This document shows, in pieces, positions 26,686-36,110 of a stretch of DNA of 64,000 nucleotides. The notes beneath the pieces were generated by a model that was not told where the DNA came from, did not search any database, and saw only the letters and a list, made by a program, of their open reading frames with translations. A program made the translations under genes and the position numbers. The DNA comes from Cellvibrio sp. KY-GH-1 (GTDB lineage: Bacteria; Pseudomonadota; Gammaproteobacteria; Pseudomonadales; Cellvibrionaceae). The number at the start of each line of letters is the position of its first letter. Position 1 is the stretch's first letter. The DNA is taken from positions 3,741,501-3,805,500 of the forward strand of contig NZ_CP031728.1 of the NCBI RefSeq assembly GCF_008806975.1, read 5' to 3'.

Positions 26686-28152
26686 CTACACAACGGCAAC
26701 ACCTTGTACCTGGTTGCGCAGGCGAGCCCAAGGGCCAGTGATTGCCAGTGTCATTCCCGGCCGCTGGATATTTACAAACAGGGTTGTGCCATCGGGCGAG
26801 AAACAGGCACCACAAAATTCTCCCTTATCAGGATGGGCGTTCATCGCCAGGGTGTAGATTTTGCCATCGGGTGTCAGGCCGCGCAGATAATTAACGGTAT
26901 CAGGTAAATCCGAATAACTGTCTTCACAAATAATCAAATCTCCCCAAGGTGCAACGGCAAGGTTGTCGCAGGATTCCAAAATCGCGCGGTTGTGGGTCTC
27001 ATAAAGCAATTCCAAAACTCCAGGCTGCTCGGTTTCCCGCGCGGTGCCTTCGTAAGGGCCAGGTTGATAGCGCCAGACTTGGCCAATCTGCAGCGGGCCG
27101 CCACCGGTGGCCGCAAGCAGAATCTCGCGGGTTTTATCCGGGCGCAAGGCGAATGCCAAGCCTTCTCCGCGCGCAAAAATCGCCGCCCCTTGCGCGTGAC
27201 CGCGCAGATTTAAATCCCCTTGCGGCGACGTCACCTCCTCCAAGTCAATCCACTCACAGCTAAAGCGCTGGCGCAGGCTCACTGTTTGTACACCAGGTTT
27301 ACCGGCATCTTCTGGCCAATTGCGAGTATTTGCGCCGGGCCAGCCGCGAATGGCGAGCGCCTGCAAACGACCACCCGCCAACAGTTCGCCGGGGGTATTG
27401 GGGATAAAGCGGTAGAACAACCCTTTGGCGTCATCTTCCGAGAGATAGACAATCCCGGTAGAGCTATCGACTGCCGCCGCTTCGTGCATAAAACGGCCCA
27501 TATCCCTGAGTGGGGTAGCGCCAATCAACCCCTTCGCACTGGAAGGAACCTCAAATATGTAGCCGTGTTCGCGACCATAGCCATGCTGTTTACCTACGAG
27601 GCTTTCCTCACAGGTCAGCCAACTTCCCCAGGGCGTTGCACCGCCACTGCAATTACGCGCCGTACCGACCAGACTTAGATGACTGCGCTCTATTTGCTGA
27701 CTGCGGTGGCTGAAAATAAGGCTGGTAGTGCCACCATTCACCGGCAACCCTTTGTAAAAATCGTAGGCGATGCCTTTGGTCTGCTTGGCCAGTTTCGCCT
27801 GGCCGACAAAAGCGCTGGCTTCCTCACCCACCGATGCAAGCTCGTGATTGCGAATCAAAATGCATTTACTGGCATCGCCCGGCAATGGAAAGGCCGCCAT
27901 GCCGTCAGGGGCGCTGGGCATGCGCAATCCATCGCTCATCAAGTCGCCAGTGCGAGCGATGACTTTGTAGCTAAAGTCACGCGGCAAGTTGAGAATTCCC
28001 GCTGGATCTAACAATAACTGACCCACCTTGTCGATGCCGTAGAGTGGATCCTGCGCATAGACCTGCGCCCGTAATTGCAGGCTGCGAAATCCGCCCAAAG
28101 CAATGGCGGCGGCGCTAGCATTTTTGAGAAAGTGACGACGAGTTAAACGCAT
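26686..28152 (-). CDS. PhoX-family (DUF839) exported phosphatase-like protein
   Basis: A protein of 488 residues with a twin-arginine signal (RRHFLK followed by an alanine-rich helix), so it should be exported folded through Tat. The body is a PhoX/DUF839-type beta-propeller with PWGSWLTCEE, LFYRFIPN and GDLIICEDSY. Classical PhoX enzymes are calcium/iron-dependent alkaline phosphatases; other members are uncharacterised, so activity is inferred. AAGGA precedes the ATG. No phosphate-regulon site was seen upstream. Confidence 0.8.
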   Translation of the reverse strand: MRLTRRHFLKNASAAAIALGGFRSLQLRAQVYAQDPLYGIDKVGQLLLDPAGILNLPRDFSYKVIARTGDLMSDGLRMPSAPDGMAAFPLPGDASKCILIRNHELASVGEEASAFVGQAKLAKQTKGIAYDFYKGLPVNGGTTSLIFSHRSQQIERSHLSLVGTARNCSGGATPWGSWLTCEESLVGKQHGYGREHGYIFEVPSSAKGLIGATPLRDMGRFMHEAAAVDSSTGIVYLSEDDAKGLFYRFIPNTPGELLAGGRLQALAIRGWPGANTRNWPEDAGKPGVQTVSLRQRFSCEWIDLEEVTSPQGDLNLRGHAQGAAIFARGEGLAFALRPDKTREILLAATGGGPLQIGQVWRYQPGPYEGTARETEQPGVLELLYETHNRAILESCDNLAVAPWGDLIICEDSYSDLPDTVNYLRGLTPDGKIYTLAMNAHPDKGEFCGACFSPDGTTLFVNIQRPGMTLAITGPWARLRNQVQGVAVV

Positions 28153-28294
28153 GGGGTTTCCTTGATTGTGGGCACAGCAGTATTCAAATGAATAGGGAGA
28201 ATTTACCGGTCACCTTTTTCAACCAGCGAGATTACCGTTTGATGACAGCGCCGGACAAGCACTGAGCTGCTTTGACTCCTGGATCCCAGCTACC

Positions 28295-29041
28295 TTAGGC
28301 TTCCAGCGCTTGTAGCGCGAGGGCGGTAACAAATCCCAGCGCGGCCATAAGACCCGAAAGTTCGTGGGTTTCGGCAAAAGCCTCGGGGATCATTGTCTCC
28401 ACCACCATAGCGAAAATCCCGCCGGCTGCTATGCAAGTAATGAGCGCTTTCAGCGGGGCCGGAGCATTACCAAAAAATACCGCTCCCACAATCGCAAATA
28501 CACCGGATAAAAGCGCCATACCACCCCACAGCCGCACCATAAACCAACCGCTGCGCCCGGCCACACGCATACCGGCAGTGCTGGACAAGGCCTCGGGAAT
28601 GTTGGAGATGAAAATCGCCGCCACGGTGGCGACGCTCAACTTGCCACCACTAGCCACCAACACGCCTATCGCCAAGGATTCGGGGATACCATCGAGCAAG
28701 GTGCCCGCCGCAATCGCTAAACCGGTATTTTGCGCTGCCGGTCCTTGAGCCTGGGAGCGTTTGCGATGCTTGACACCTGAGCTGTTCAACCCATGATTAA
28801 TCACAGAGAACAGCAGCGCACCCAGCATAAAGCCACCGGAGACCCAGAGAATACTTGCCTCGGATTGGGCTTCCTCGACCAGCTCAAAACTCAGGGCCGC
28901 AACCAAAATGCCGCTACCAAAGGCCATCACATGTGCGATGACTTTGGCGGAGAAGCGGATAAACCAGCCAAGCAGTGAGCCGATCAATAAGGCACTCGCG
29001 GCAGTAAATCCCCAACCTCCGGCAACTAACCAGTCGGGCAT
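28295..29041 (-). CDS. ZIP-family metal transporter
   Basis: An inner-membrane transporter of 248 residues with about eight helices. The metal path of the ZIP family is visible as LLDGIPESLAIG and ISNIPEALSSTAGM. A cytosolic basic loop (KHRKRSQAQ) links the third and fourth helices. It probably moves divalent zinc or iron into the cytosol. ATG at 29041 overlaps the stop of the thioesterase gene by one base (TAATG), so the genes are co-translated. A functional link to that thioesterase and hydratase is not apparent. Confidence 0.85.
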   Translation of the reverse strand: MPDWLVAGGWGFTAASALLIGSLLGWFIRFSAKVIAHVMAFGSGILVAALSFELVEEAQSEASILWVSGGFMLGALLFSVINHGLNSSGVKHRKRSQAQGPAAQNTGLAIAAGTLLDGIPESLAIGVLVASGGKLSVATVAAIFISNIPEALSSTAGMRVAGRSGWFMVRLWGGMALLSGVFAIVGAVFFGNAPAPLKALITCIAAGGIFAMVVETMIPEAFAETHELSGLMAALGFVTALALQALEA

Positions 29042-29448
29042 TACTCCGCCGGAAACCAAGCGCGCACCACGTCTGGAAGAGGTACAGATTTACCATCCAC
29101 TGAGCTGACCCAAACCACCTTGGAATAACCTTCCGCGGCGGGTGTATCGGGTTGGGACAGGGTGTACACCTTGTACTTGACCATAAAGCTGGAGCGCCCT
29201 GGTTCAGACAGAAATACATCGATGCGCAGGGTTTCGGGGTGAAATATGGGGCGCATGAAGGTACAGCCAATGGTCACCACCACCGGGTGAGTATCGCTTT
29301 TGAGCGGAAGGCCTTTTTCCAACATCCACTGGAACCGGGCCTCTTCAAAATAACGGAAGTAGAGGGTGTTATTCACATGGCCGTAGGCATCCATATCGCC
29401 CCAGCGCACTGGAATCTCACAGGAATAAAACGGGGTTTCCTCGCTCAT
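29041..29448 (-). CDS. Acyl-CoA thioesterase, 4HBT hotdog family
   Basis: A hotdog-fold protein of 135 residues. The catalytic segment DMDAYGHVNNTLYFRYFEEAR is characteristic of 4-hydroxybenzoyl-CoA/YbgC-like thioesterases, with the key Asp in its first residues (WGDMDAYGHVNN). It should hydrolyse a short or aromatic acyl-CoA; the substrate is unknown. It follows a hydratase gene by 9 bp and overlaps the ZIP gene by one base, forming a three-gene operon. Confidence 0.87.
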   Translation of the reverse strand: MSEETPFYSCEIPVRWGDMDAYGHVNNTLYFRYFEEARFQWMLEKGLPLKSDTHPVVVTIGCTFMRPIFHPETLRIDVFLSEPGRSSFMVKYKVYTLSQPDTPAAEGYSKVVWVSSVDGKSVPLPDVVRAWFPAE

Positions 29449-29457
29449 AAAAACTCC

Positions 29458-30258
29458 TCACACAACCTCAGTTCGCGCACTAAAACTCACTTGCATGCTA
29501 CCCAATCCAGCGTAATCAATCTGGATATCAGTATTCATGGGGACCTCAATAACCCCCGCGTAGGATCCGGTAATCACCGCCTGCCCAGCCACTATGCCTT
29601 GACCACGACTGCGCAGAAACTCCGCCAACCAGTAAAGCGGTGCGCGCGGGTGGGTATTCGGGTGTTGACCCTGGCGCTCAATCAACTCGCCATTAGCGCA
29701 TTTGAATGTGATGGTAAAACTACTCGCGGCCGCCGCGCTGGAGGAATCTATTTGCGGGCCAATAAACAGGCCTTGATTGACCAGACCATCGGCCAACATT
29801 TCCGCAAACTCACACTGGGTTGGGTCTAGGTAACGACCATTGATCAACTCCAACGCCATGTGGGTGCGAGCAATCGCCGCATCCACCTCAGCAGGGGTAT
29901 AGGGCTCGGCGCGCGCGGGCAGATCCTTGCCAAAGAAAAACGCCAGTTCCGGTTCAATGCGGGCGATATTGGCTTGGCCTGGTTTGGGCCAGAGACTGAC
30001 CGGAGGCACCGAATCTATGGTGCGGGTGTAGATAGGGCCAACCACCAGCTTGCCCTCCGGCGGTAACAGGCATTTCCAACCGCCAATAGTGTCGTCCATT
30101 TGTTCACACCAGTATTCAGTCACCGCCGCCTGAACGGCCAACGCCTGCTCCAAATCCTTCGGGCGGCAGGACGTAGGTAAACGTTCACCCTGGATTCCTT
30201 CAACCCGACGTGCCACCAAAATGGCTGCTGCCTCAGTGGCATCGAACAACTCACTCAT
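29458..30258 (-). CDS. 2-keto-4-pentenoate hydratase family (FAH superfamily) protein
   Basis: A 266-residue protein like MhpD/XylJ hydratases. The FAH-type metal site is visible as IEPELAFFFGKDLP, and GSYAGVIEVP is the usual C-terminal strand. In known pathways this group hydrates 2-hydroxypentadienoate during meta-cleavage of aromatics, but no other aromatic-degradation genes are nearby, so the substrate is unclear. ATG at 30258 is preferred to a GTG four codons upstream. It is the first gene of a three-gene run with the thioesterase and the ZIP transporter. Confidence 0.8.
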   Translation of the reverse strand: MSELFDATEAAAILVARRVEGIQGERLPTSCRPKDLEQALAVQAAVTEYWCEQMDDTIGGWKCLLPPEGKLVVGPIYTRTIDSVPPVSLWPKPGQANIARIEPELAFFFGKDLPARAEPYTPAEVDAAIARTHMALELINGRYLDPTQCEFAEMLADGLVNQGLFIGPQIDSSSAAAASSFTITFKCANGELIERQGQHPNTHPRAPLYWLAEFLRSRGQGIVAGQAVITGSYAGVIEVPMNTDIQIDYAGLGSMQVSFSARTEVV

Positions 30259-30314
30259 ATGCAAACTCACTCACAAACTCTAATCAGTATGGAAAATAGC
30301 CGCGCCATAAATAC

Positions 30315-30338
30315 AAAACCCCTTGGAAAAGGGGTTTT
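30315..30338 (-). terminator. Intrinsic terminator after the YbaK-HDOD gene
   Basis: A 10-bp perfect stem (AAAACCCCTT with AAGGGGTTTT) and loop GGAA. The stem's A/T ends give a short U-run on both strands. Confidence 0.8.
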
Positions 30339-30355
30339 GGTGACCGCAGCTGCGA

Positions 30356-31759
30356 TTAATGATGGGGCGACAGCTCGTGGGCGATGTGCTTAAGGTCATC
30401 GCTCGACTCTATAATATTCGCCACCGTGGTATAGGCTTTTTCCGGATCCAAATGCAGGTCTTCAAACACTTGGGCGGGAATAGCCAGCTTGGGGCCACGG
30501 CCAATGTTGTGTTGCTGCAACAAACGCTGAGCGACAAAAATCAGCTTGGCGTAGCTCGCAAACTCGCCTTGGTAATCGGGGTTGTTTTGGTGGCGCAGCC
30601 CGACCACCACTTCCTCCGGCATAGACCACAGCGACATGAGCGTCGCCGCCAATTGCTCGCGGGTTACACCCAATAAGTGCCGTTCAATCGCCTGATGATT
30701 CACGTGTGGGTTAGCATCGGCCAATTCGCAATAATTCTGAAAATACGGAGGAAACACCTCACCTAAAATCAGGTAGCCAAAGTTGTGTAATAGGCCGCAC
30801 AGATAGGCCATACCAAAACTGGGTCGGTGATCGCGAGGAATCGCGGTAACCAAGCCTTCGATAGTGGCGGCCATATATACGGCTTGTTGCCAGTAAGGCT
30901 GGGCCCCATGAGGGCCATCTTTAGGGATGGTCATTGCTTTGCCCAACGACAAACCCAGTGCCAGGTTGAGCACCATATCGAAACCCAAAACACGCACAAT
31001 GGCGTCATGGATAGATTTGATCTTGCCCGGCGCCGAATAGTAAGGCGAGGCAGCCCAGCTGACCACTTGAGCAGCAAGACTTGGGTCTGTCTCAACAATT
31101 TGCGCAAGGTCGCTAATATCCGCGTTGGGGTTTACGCGCAGCTTGATGATGCGCTGGGCAGTGTCGGACAGCGGCGGTAACTCCAGGGTTTCTTCCAAAC
31201 GCTGCTTTACACGCAGCTGGGTAAAGTTGCGCACTGCGCCTAAAATCTGGTCGGTATCACTGGCACTCGTATCTTCCAGCTCCAGCGGTTCCAGCGGTAC
31301 CGCAATATCGCAAATAGTAGCGTCATCCATCATCTGCTTGAATTCATCGCGACTGAATTTCAACAATTGTTTTTCGTCGCCCGAATCCGCCAACAGCTCA
31401 TTGCGCTCAACCAAACTGCGATCAATCAAGGTTAACAAACCCGCCAATTTGGGCAGTGCCGGAATGGATTGCAGGTTGTGGGAGTTACAGAACTTCTGAA
31501 TATCCGCCGGGCTGGCTGCATGCAACTCACGCCCCAACTGGCGATTAATCGCTTTTAGATCCAACAATCGGTCGGCAGCGTAGATCACCTGCACACGACC
31601 TTTAGTGTCTTGCAATATGACTGATTTGGCCGCACTCATGGTCCGCAGGTGCTGGTCATGCCAAAGCGCTCGCTCATGCTCGGATACAGGCACTTCAGCC
31701 ACCTGATAATGCACATTTTGCTTGTTGAGCAGGGATTGAACACTGGTAGGAACTGACAC
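30356..31759 (-). CDS. YbaK-like domain fused to HDOD signalling domain
   Basis: A 467-residue cytosolic protein. Residues 1-150 resemble the YbaK/ProX aminoacyl-tRNA deacylase fold (SAAKSVILQDTKGRVQVIY, AADRLLDLKAINRQLG); residues 195-400 form an HDOD domain (LPPLSDTAQRIIKLRVNPNA, LLHNFGYLILGEVFPPYF), a degenerate HD fold used in signalling. The GTG start at 31759 follows GAGGAG at good spacing. HDOD proteins often regulate motility or c-di-GMP output; the role of the deacylase-like half is unknown. The gene stands alone, with a terminator behind it. Confidence 0.85.
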   Translation of the reverse strand: MSVPTSVQSLLNKQNVHYQVAEVPVSEHERALWHDQHLRTMSAAKSVILQDTKGRVQVIYAADRLLDLKAINRQLGRELHAASPADIQKFCNSHNLQSIPALPKLAGLLTLIDRSLVERNELLADSGDEKQLLKFSRDEFKQMMDDATICDIAVPLEPLELEDTSASDTDQILGAVRNFTQLRVKQRLEETLELPPLSDTAQRIIKLRVNPNADISDLAQIVETDPSLAAQVVSWAASPYYSAPGKIKSIHDAIVRVLGFDMVLNLALGLSLGKAMTIPKDGPHGAQPYWQQAVYMAATIEGLVTAIPRDHRPSFGMAYLCGLLHNFGYLILGEVFPPYFQNYCELADANPHVNHQAIERHLLGVTREQLAATLMSLWSMPEEVVVGLRHQNNPDYQGEFASYAKLIFVAQRLLQQHNIGRGPKLAIPAQVFEDLHLDPEKAYTTVANIIESSDDLKHIAHELSPHH

Positions 31760-32041
31760 AGCCTACTCCTCTCATTGGATATAACTGGTTAATATTCATA
31801 GGGTTAGGAGATTATTCAGCAGATGTTGCGAGCGAGTGTAATGCAATAGGAGCAATTCTCATATAGCTGTGCAACACAAAAACCCGAGTTCCGCTTGATC
31901 CACCAACCATTCTTTCCAAGCATAGTCGAGATTTGCCAGCACACTCGCCATTTACGACGACAAAGCAATTATCCATGCCAAAAAATGGATCAGTTCTCAT
32001 ACGGTCAATGAAATAGATGCCAGTTGGTTATTAAGAAGCCA

Positions 32042-34162
32042 TTAAACCTGTAGATAACGATGATTCTGCCCCAACCAACGCGCAACCAGCTTGCTACACA
32101 GTGCGGGGTATTCGCTCATTAATAACAATGCCGCCTCCTTCACTTCCGGCAACAGATGGCTATCGCGCTGGAGGTCGGCAATCCGAAATTGCATCTCGCC
32201 AGTCTGGCGAGTGCCTAGCACTTCGCCGGGCCCACGCAGCAGCAAATCCTGTTCGGCGATATAAAACCCATCACTACTTTCACGCATGACTCGCAAGCGC
32301 TCGCGACTGTTTTGCGACAGGGGCGCCCCGTACAAGAGCACACAGTGGCTGGCCGTTGACCCGCGCCCAACCCTGCCACGCAACTGATGTAACTGCGCCA
32401 AGCCAAGGCGCTCGGGGTTTTCAATAATCATCAGGCTGGCATTAGGCACGTCCACGCCCACTTCAATAACCGTAGTCGCCACTAGCAAGTCCAGCTCGTT
32501 GGCCTTAAAGGCTGCCATTACCTGTTCTTTTTCCGCCGGCTTAAGGCGCCCATGGATTAGACCTACCCGCAAATGGGGTAGCGATTCTACCAGGTTACTT
32601 GCCGTCGCCTCAGCAGCCTGAGCTTCCAGCGCTTCTGACTCTTCGATCAGGGTGCAAACCCAGTAAGCCTGGCGCCCCTGCTCACAGGCCAATCGCACCC
32701 GCTCAATCACCTCATCGCGGCGCTGGTCACTAATCACTACCGTAGTGACCGGCGTACGCCCGGGTGGCAGCTCATCGATTACCGAGCAGTCCAAATCGGC
32801 ATAGGCACTCATGGCCAAAGTTCTGGGGATGGGGGTAGCGGTCATGATCAATTGATGCGGGCGCAAATACGCCGATTGTTGGTTTTCCCGCCCCACTGTC
32901 CCCTTTTCGGATAGAGATAGCCGCTGATGTACGCCAAATCTATGCTGTTCATCGATCACAATCAGGCCCAGATCGGCAAACGCAACTGCCTCCTGAAACA
33001 GGGCATGTGTACCAACCACGATTTGCGCTTCGCCGCTGGCAATTGCCGCCATCTGGGTGCGCCGTTCAGCGACTTTGAGCTTGCCGGTTAGCCAGCCCAA
33101 TTTGATCCCCAAAGGCTCAAGCCACCTGCCAAAGTTGACGCGATGTTGTTCCGCCAGAATTTCGGTCGGCGCCATTATCGCCGCCTGTTTGCCGCTGGAT
33201 ACGGCGGCCAGTGCAGCCAGTGCCGCCACTACCGTCTTGCCGGAGCCAACATCGCCCTGAACGAGCCGCAACATTGGAACCGGTTTGGCGATATCCGCCA
33301 CTATTTCACCCATTACCCGCTCCTGGGCGCGGGTCAAACCAAAACCCAATTGCTCTAGAAAATACTTTTTCAGCATCGGACTCATGCGTAAACTCTCTGC
33401 GCCATCGGCCTGGGTTTCGCGGCGCAACAGCAGCAGGCTCAAGTGATGAGCCAGCAATTCTTCAAAAGCGAGCCGCTGTTGGTAGGGATGCTCGCCGTCC
33501 AGCAATAGCTGTACGTTGGCATTGGCCGGTGGCTGATGGAGAAAGCGTAATGCATCGGCCAGCGAGATCTGATTGAGCTGACGGCGCACCGGCTCGGGCA
33601 GTAGCTCACTAAGCGAATACTTGTCCAGCCAGGTCAGCGCTTGGCGCGCCAGCCTGCGTAAGCGCGGTTGGGTTAAGCCTTCGGTGGCCGGGTAAATCGG
33701 CGTTAGCGATTGATCCAGTGGCAGCGGCGCCGCGTCATCCAGATATTCATATTCCGGATGATACATTTCCAACCCGGATGCTCCGCGTCGGGTTTCCCCG
33801 AAAATGCGCAGGTGAATTCCGCCGATCAAACGTTGCTTTTGTGCATTGTTGAAGTGGTAGAAGCGCAGGGTGATGGTACCGGTGCCATCCTGTACCTTGC
33901 ACACCAGGCTACGGCGCTTGCCAAATACGATGTCACAAGTGCGCACTTCCGCTTCGATAACTGCATTCATATTAGGCTGGAGCGCACCTATGGGTGTGAC
34001 ACGGGTACGATCCAGATAGCGCAGAGGCAAATGTAATAGCAGATCTTGCAGGCTAAAAAGGCCAATCTTCGCCAATTTTGCGGCTAGACTGGCACCAACT
34101 CCCTTGATTTCGGTAACGGGAACTTGTTCCAGAGTTTTGCGACTGGCAATACCTGCATTCAT
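32042..34162 (-). CDS. recG: ATP-dependent DNA helicase RecG
   Basis: A 706-residue helicase that reverses stalled forks and branch-migrates Holliday junctions. The N-terminal wedge/OB domain (YLDRTRVTPIG) is followed by RecA-like lobes with Walker A GDVGSGKT, the DEQH box IDEQHRFGV, motif III TATPIPRTL and motif VI QLRGRVGRG. Length is normal. It lies 20 bp after oxyR on the same strand, the order known from Pseudomonas, so the two are probably one operon. Confidence 0.97.
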   Translation of the reverse strand: MNAGIASRKTLEQVPVTEIKGVGASLAAKLAKIGLFSLQDLLLHLPLRYLDRTRVTPIGALQPNMNAVIEAEVRTCDIVFGKRRSLVCKVQDGTGTITLRFYHFNNAQKQRLIGGIHLRIFGETRRGASGLEMYHPEYEYLDDAAPLPLDQSLTPIYPATEGLTQPRLRRLARQALTWLDKYSLSELLPEPVRRQLNQISLADALRFLHQPPANANVQLLLDGEHPYQQRLAFEELLAHHLSLLLLRRETQADGAESLRMSPMLKKYFLEQLGFGLTRAQERVMGEIVADIAKPVPMLRLVQGDVGSGKTVVAALAALAAVSSGKQAAIMAPTEILAEQHRVNFGRWLEPLGIKLGWLTGKLKVAERRTQMAAIASGEAQIVVGTHALFQEAVAFADLGLIVIDEQHRFGVHQRLSLSEKGTVGRENQQSAYLRPHQLIMTATPIPRTLAMSAYADLDCSVIDELPPGRTPVTTVVISDQRRDEVIERVRLACEQGRQAYWVCTLIEESEALEAQAAEATASNLVESLPHLRVGLIHGRLKPAEKEQVMAAFKANELDLLVATTVIEVGVDVPNASLMIIENPERLGLAQLHQLRGRVGRGSTASHCVLLYGAPLSQNSRERLRVMRESSDGFYIAEQDLLLRGPGEVLGTRQTGEMQFRIADLQRDSHLLPEVKEAALLLMSEYPALCSKLVARWLGQNHRYLQV

Positions 34163-34182
34163 GGCGTTGCTGGTTACAAGAG

Positions 34183-35091
34183 TTAGTGTCGAGTGGATTT
34201 AATCGCTTCACGCAAGGCATCTATCGCTTTGTGACGCGGGAAGCTCGCGCGCCAAGCCAAGGCAACAGTGCGACTGGGTGATGGTTCGGTAAACGGGCGG
34301 GTTACCAACACATCTGCACTGTAAAGTGAGCTATCTGCCGCTGATACCGGCAGAATGGTCAACCCCAGACCGGAAGCCACCATATGGCGCAAGGTCTCCA
34401 GCGAGCTGCCCTCCGCCGCAGTACGCACATTGTTGGCGGATTGCTCACCGTGATGCTGCAGGTTCGGGCAAGTTGTTAATACCTGATCGCGGAAGCAATG
34501 CCCCTCACCCAACAGCAGTAATTGTTCGCTGTTCAGATCATTGGGATTAACAGCATCGTTCGTCGCTAAAGGGTGATCTTTCGGCATCAGCACCACAAAA
34601 GGTTCTTCATAAAGCACCTGGGTGACCACATCCGGCTCTTCAAACGGCAGGGCAATAATGATCACATCCAGCTCGCCATTGCGCAGTTTTTTGCGCAGAT
34701 TGTGGGTATAACCCTCCTCCACGTAGAGCGGCATTTTGCTCGCTTTTTGCTGCAAATGAGGGATAAACTTCGGCAGCAAATAAGGGCCAATGGTGAAGAT
34801 CGCCCCCACAGATAAAGGGCTGCTGAGCTGGTCTTTGCCGGCATCGGCGAGATCTTTAATCGCTGCCGTTTGCTCCAGCACCAGATTGGCCTGTGCCACA
34901 ATCTGCTCACCCAAGGGCGTTGGTTGCACGCGCGACTTTGTACGCTCAAACAGTGCCACCCCTAATTCATCTTCCAGCTTTTTAACGGCAATACTCAAAG
35001 TTGGCTGACTGACATAGCAGCGGTCCGCCGCACGACCAAAATGCTGTTCCTGGGCAAGGGTGACTATGTAGCGGAGTTCGGTGAGGGTCAT
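34183..35091 (-). CDS. oxyR: Hydrogen-peroxide-responsive LysR-type regulator OxyR
   Basis: A LysR-family regulator of 302 residues. The N-terminal helix-turn-helix includes FGRAADRCYVSQPTLSIAVKKLE (two shorter parts: FGRAADRCYVSQ and TLSIAVKKLE). The peroxide-sensing cysteine sits in GEGHCFRDQVL, like Cys199 of E. coli OxyR, with a second cysteine nine residues on (TTCPNL), matching Cys208. Placement next to recG agrees. It should activate catalase and peroxide-defence genes. Its divergent promoter region contains OxyR-like dyads. Confidence 0.93.
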   Translation of the reverse strand: MTLTELRYIVTLAQEQHFGRAADRCYVSQPTLSIAVKKLEDELGVALFERTKSRVQPTPLGEQIVAQANLVLEQTAAIKDLADAGKDQLSSPLSVGAIFTIGPYLLPKFIPHLQQKASKMPLYVEEGYTHNLRKKLRNGELDVIIIALPFEEPDVVTQVLYEEPFVVLMPKDHPLATNDAVNPNDLNSEQLLLLGEGHCFRDQVLTTCPNLQHHGEQSANNVRTAAEGSSLETLRHMVASGLGLTILPVSAADSSLYSADVLVTRPFTEPSPSRTVALAWRASFPRHKAIDALREAIKSTRH

Positions 35092-35144
35092 GGTGTGGCT
35101 CCCGTAGACTTGGATCTTTTTAATTTCCGGCTGGGCCTTTTAGA

Positions 35145-35178
35145 ATAGCCTAAAACTATCAGATAAAAGACTTTTATC
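35145..35178. promoter_or_regulatory. Possible OxyR-type dyads between oxyR and a divergent gene
   Basis: ATAG-N7-CTAT (35145-35159) matches one OxyR dyad. It is followed by the perfect palindrome GATAAAAG-A-CTTTTATC (35162-35178). The centres are 18 bp apart, less than the 22 bp expected for two classical dyads, so the second may belong to another factor. Auto-control of oxyR is plausible. Confidence 0.4.
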
Positions 35179-35180
35179 AA

Positions 35181-36077
35181 ATGACTAATAAGCTGTCTGC
35201 TCCACAAAAATCACAATCACCTGAGAAGTTACTCATAATTGGTTGTGGCGATATAGGTCAAAGGCTAGCCAGCCAACTTGATCAATCACGCTACCAAATC
35301 ACCGGAATTCGCCGCCAATACCAACCAGATCTACCCTATTTACGCTATATAAGTTGCAATGTGGGTGATGCCAAGGCAATAAAACAGGTACTGGCGGAAA
35401 ATTTCGACAGCATAGTTATCACCATGACGCCAGCCGAGCGCAGTGACGCCGGCTATGAGCAAGCCTATGTCCGCACCTGCGACCATTTGGTTAGCGCCCT
35501 CAATGAGCTGCAACTGAAGCCACGCCTGCTTATTTTCGTCTCCAGCACCGCAGTATATGCCCAAGATGATGGCAGCTGGGTTGATGAAAGCTCCACCACC
35601 GAGCCGACCGGCTTTTCCGGCCAGCGCCTGCTGGAAGCCGAGCAAATTATCCGCAACAGCAACTTCACTAGCACCATCGTCCGCTTCAGCGGTATTTATG
35701 GCCCCGGCCGCAATCGCCTGATCGAGCAGGTCAATCAGGGACGCGCCTCTGCAAGCCCCCATTACACCAATCGAATCCACGCCGATGACTGCGCCGGATT
35801 CCTCGCTCAGCTGCTCAATCTGCAAACACCCCCGGCGCCCGTTTATATCGCCACTGATTCAACGCCAGTTCCCATGATAGAGGTTGTAAGCTGGATCGCC
35901 GCCCAGCTAGGGGTCGAAAAATTCCTCTCGGATGACGTCAATAACGAACGCGGCAACAAGCAATTGAGTAACCAGCTAATGCTCGGCAGCGGCTATCAAC
36001 TGCGTTATAACGACTTTCGCGCGGGCTACGCCGGGATGATTCGCGAATATACGGCCAATAAAAAACCCGGCACCTAG
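35181..36077 (+). CDS. NAD-dependent epimerase/dehydratase-like (YeeZ-type SDR)
   Basis: A Rossmann-fold protein of 298 residues. The NAD(P)-binding motif is IIGCGDIGQRLA near residue 20; further landmarks are SSTAVYAQDDGSWVDE and RFSGIYGPGR, as in YeeZ-like extended short-chain dehydrogenases. The usual YxxxK catalytic pair is not clear, and substrates of this group are unknown. It is divergent from oxyR across about 90 bp with OxyR-like dyads, so a link to peroxide stress is possible. Confidence 0.75.
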   Translation: MTNKLSAPQKSQSPEKLLIIGCGDIGQRLASQLDQSRYQITGIRRQYQPDLPYLRYISCNVGDAKAIKQVLAENFDSIVITMTPAERSDAGYEQAYVRTCDHLVSALNELQLKPRLLIFVSSTAVYAQDDGSWVDESSTTEPTGFSGQRLLEAEQIIRNSNFTSTIVRFSGIYGPGRNRLIEQVNQGRASASPHYTNRIHADDCAGFLAQLLNLQTPPAPVYIATDSTPVPMIEVVSWIAAQLGVEKFLSDDVNNERGNKQLSNQLMLGSGYQLRYNDFRAGYAGMIREYTANKKPGT

Positions 36078-36088
36078 GCCGGGCTTTT
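36061..36088. terminator. Bidirectional terminator overlapping the SDR stop codon
   Basis: Stem CCCGGC/GCCGGG (36066-36071 and 36078-36083) with the gene's TAG stop in the loop. A U-run of four follows on the plus strand and five or more on the minus strand, so it can end both this gene and the porin gene. Confidence 0.8.
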
Positions 36089-36110
36089 CAGACTGGCGAA
36101 ACCCAAAAAA

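Noticed and set aside
31812..32000. Minus-strand frame of 62 codons between the YbaK-HDOD gene and recG
   Set aside because: No ribosome site before its ATG and no recognisable protein; the 282-bp gap shows no other structure.
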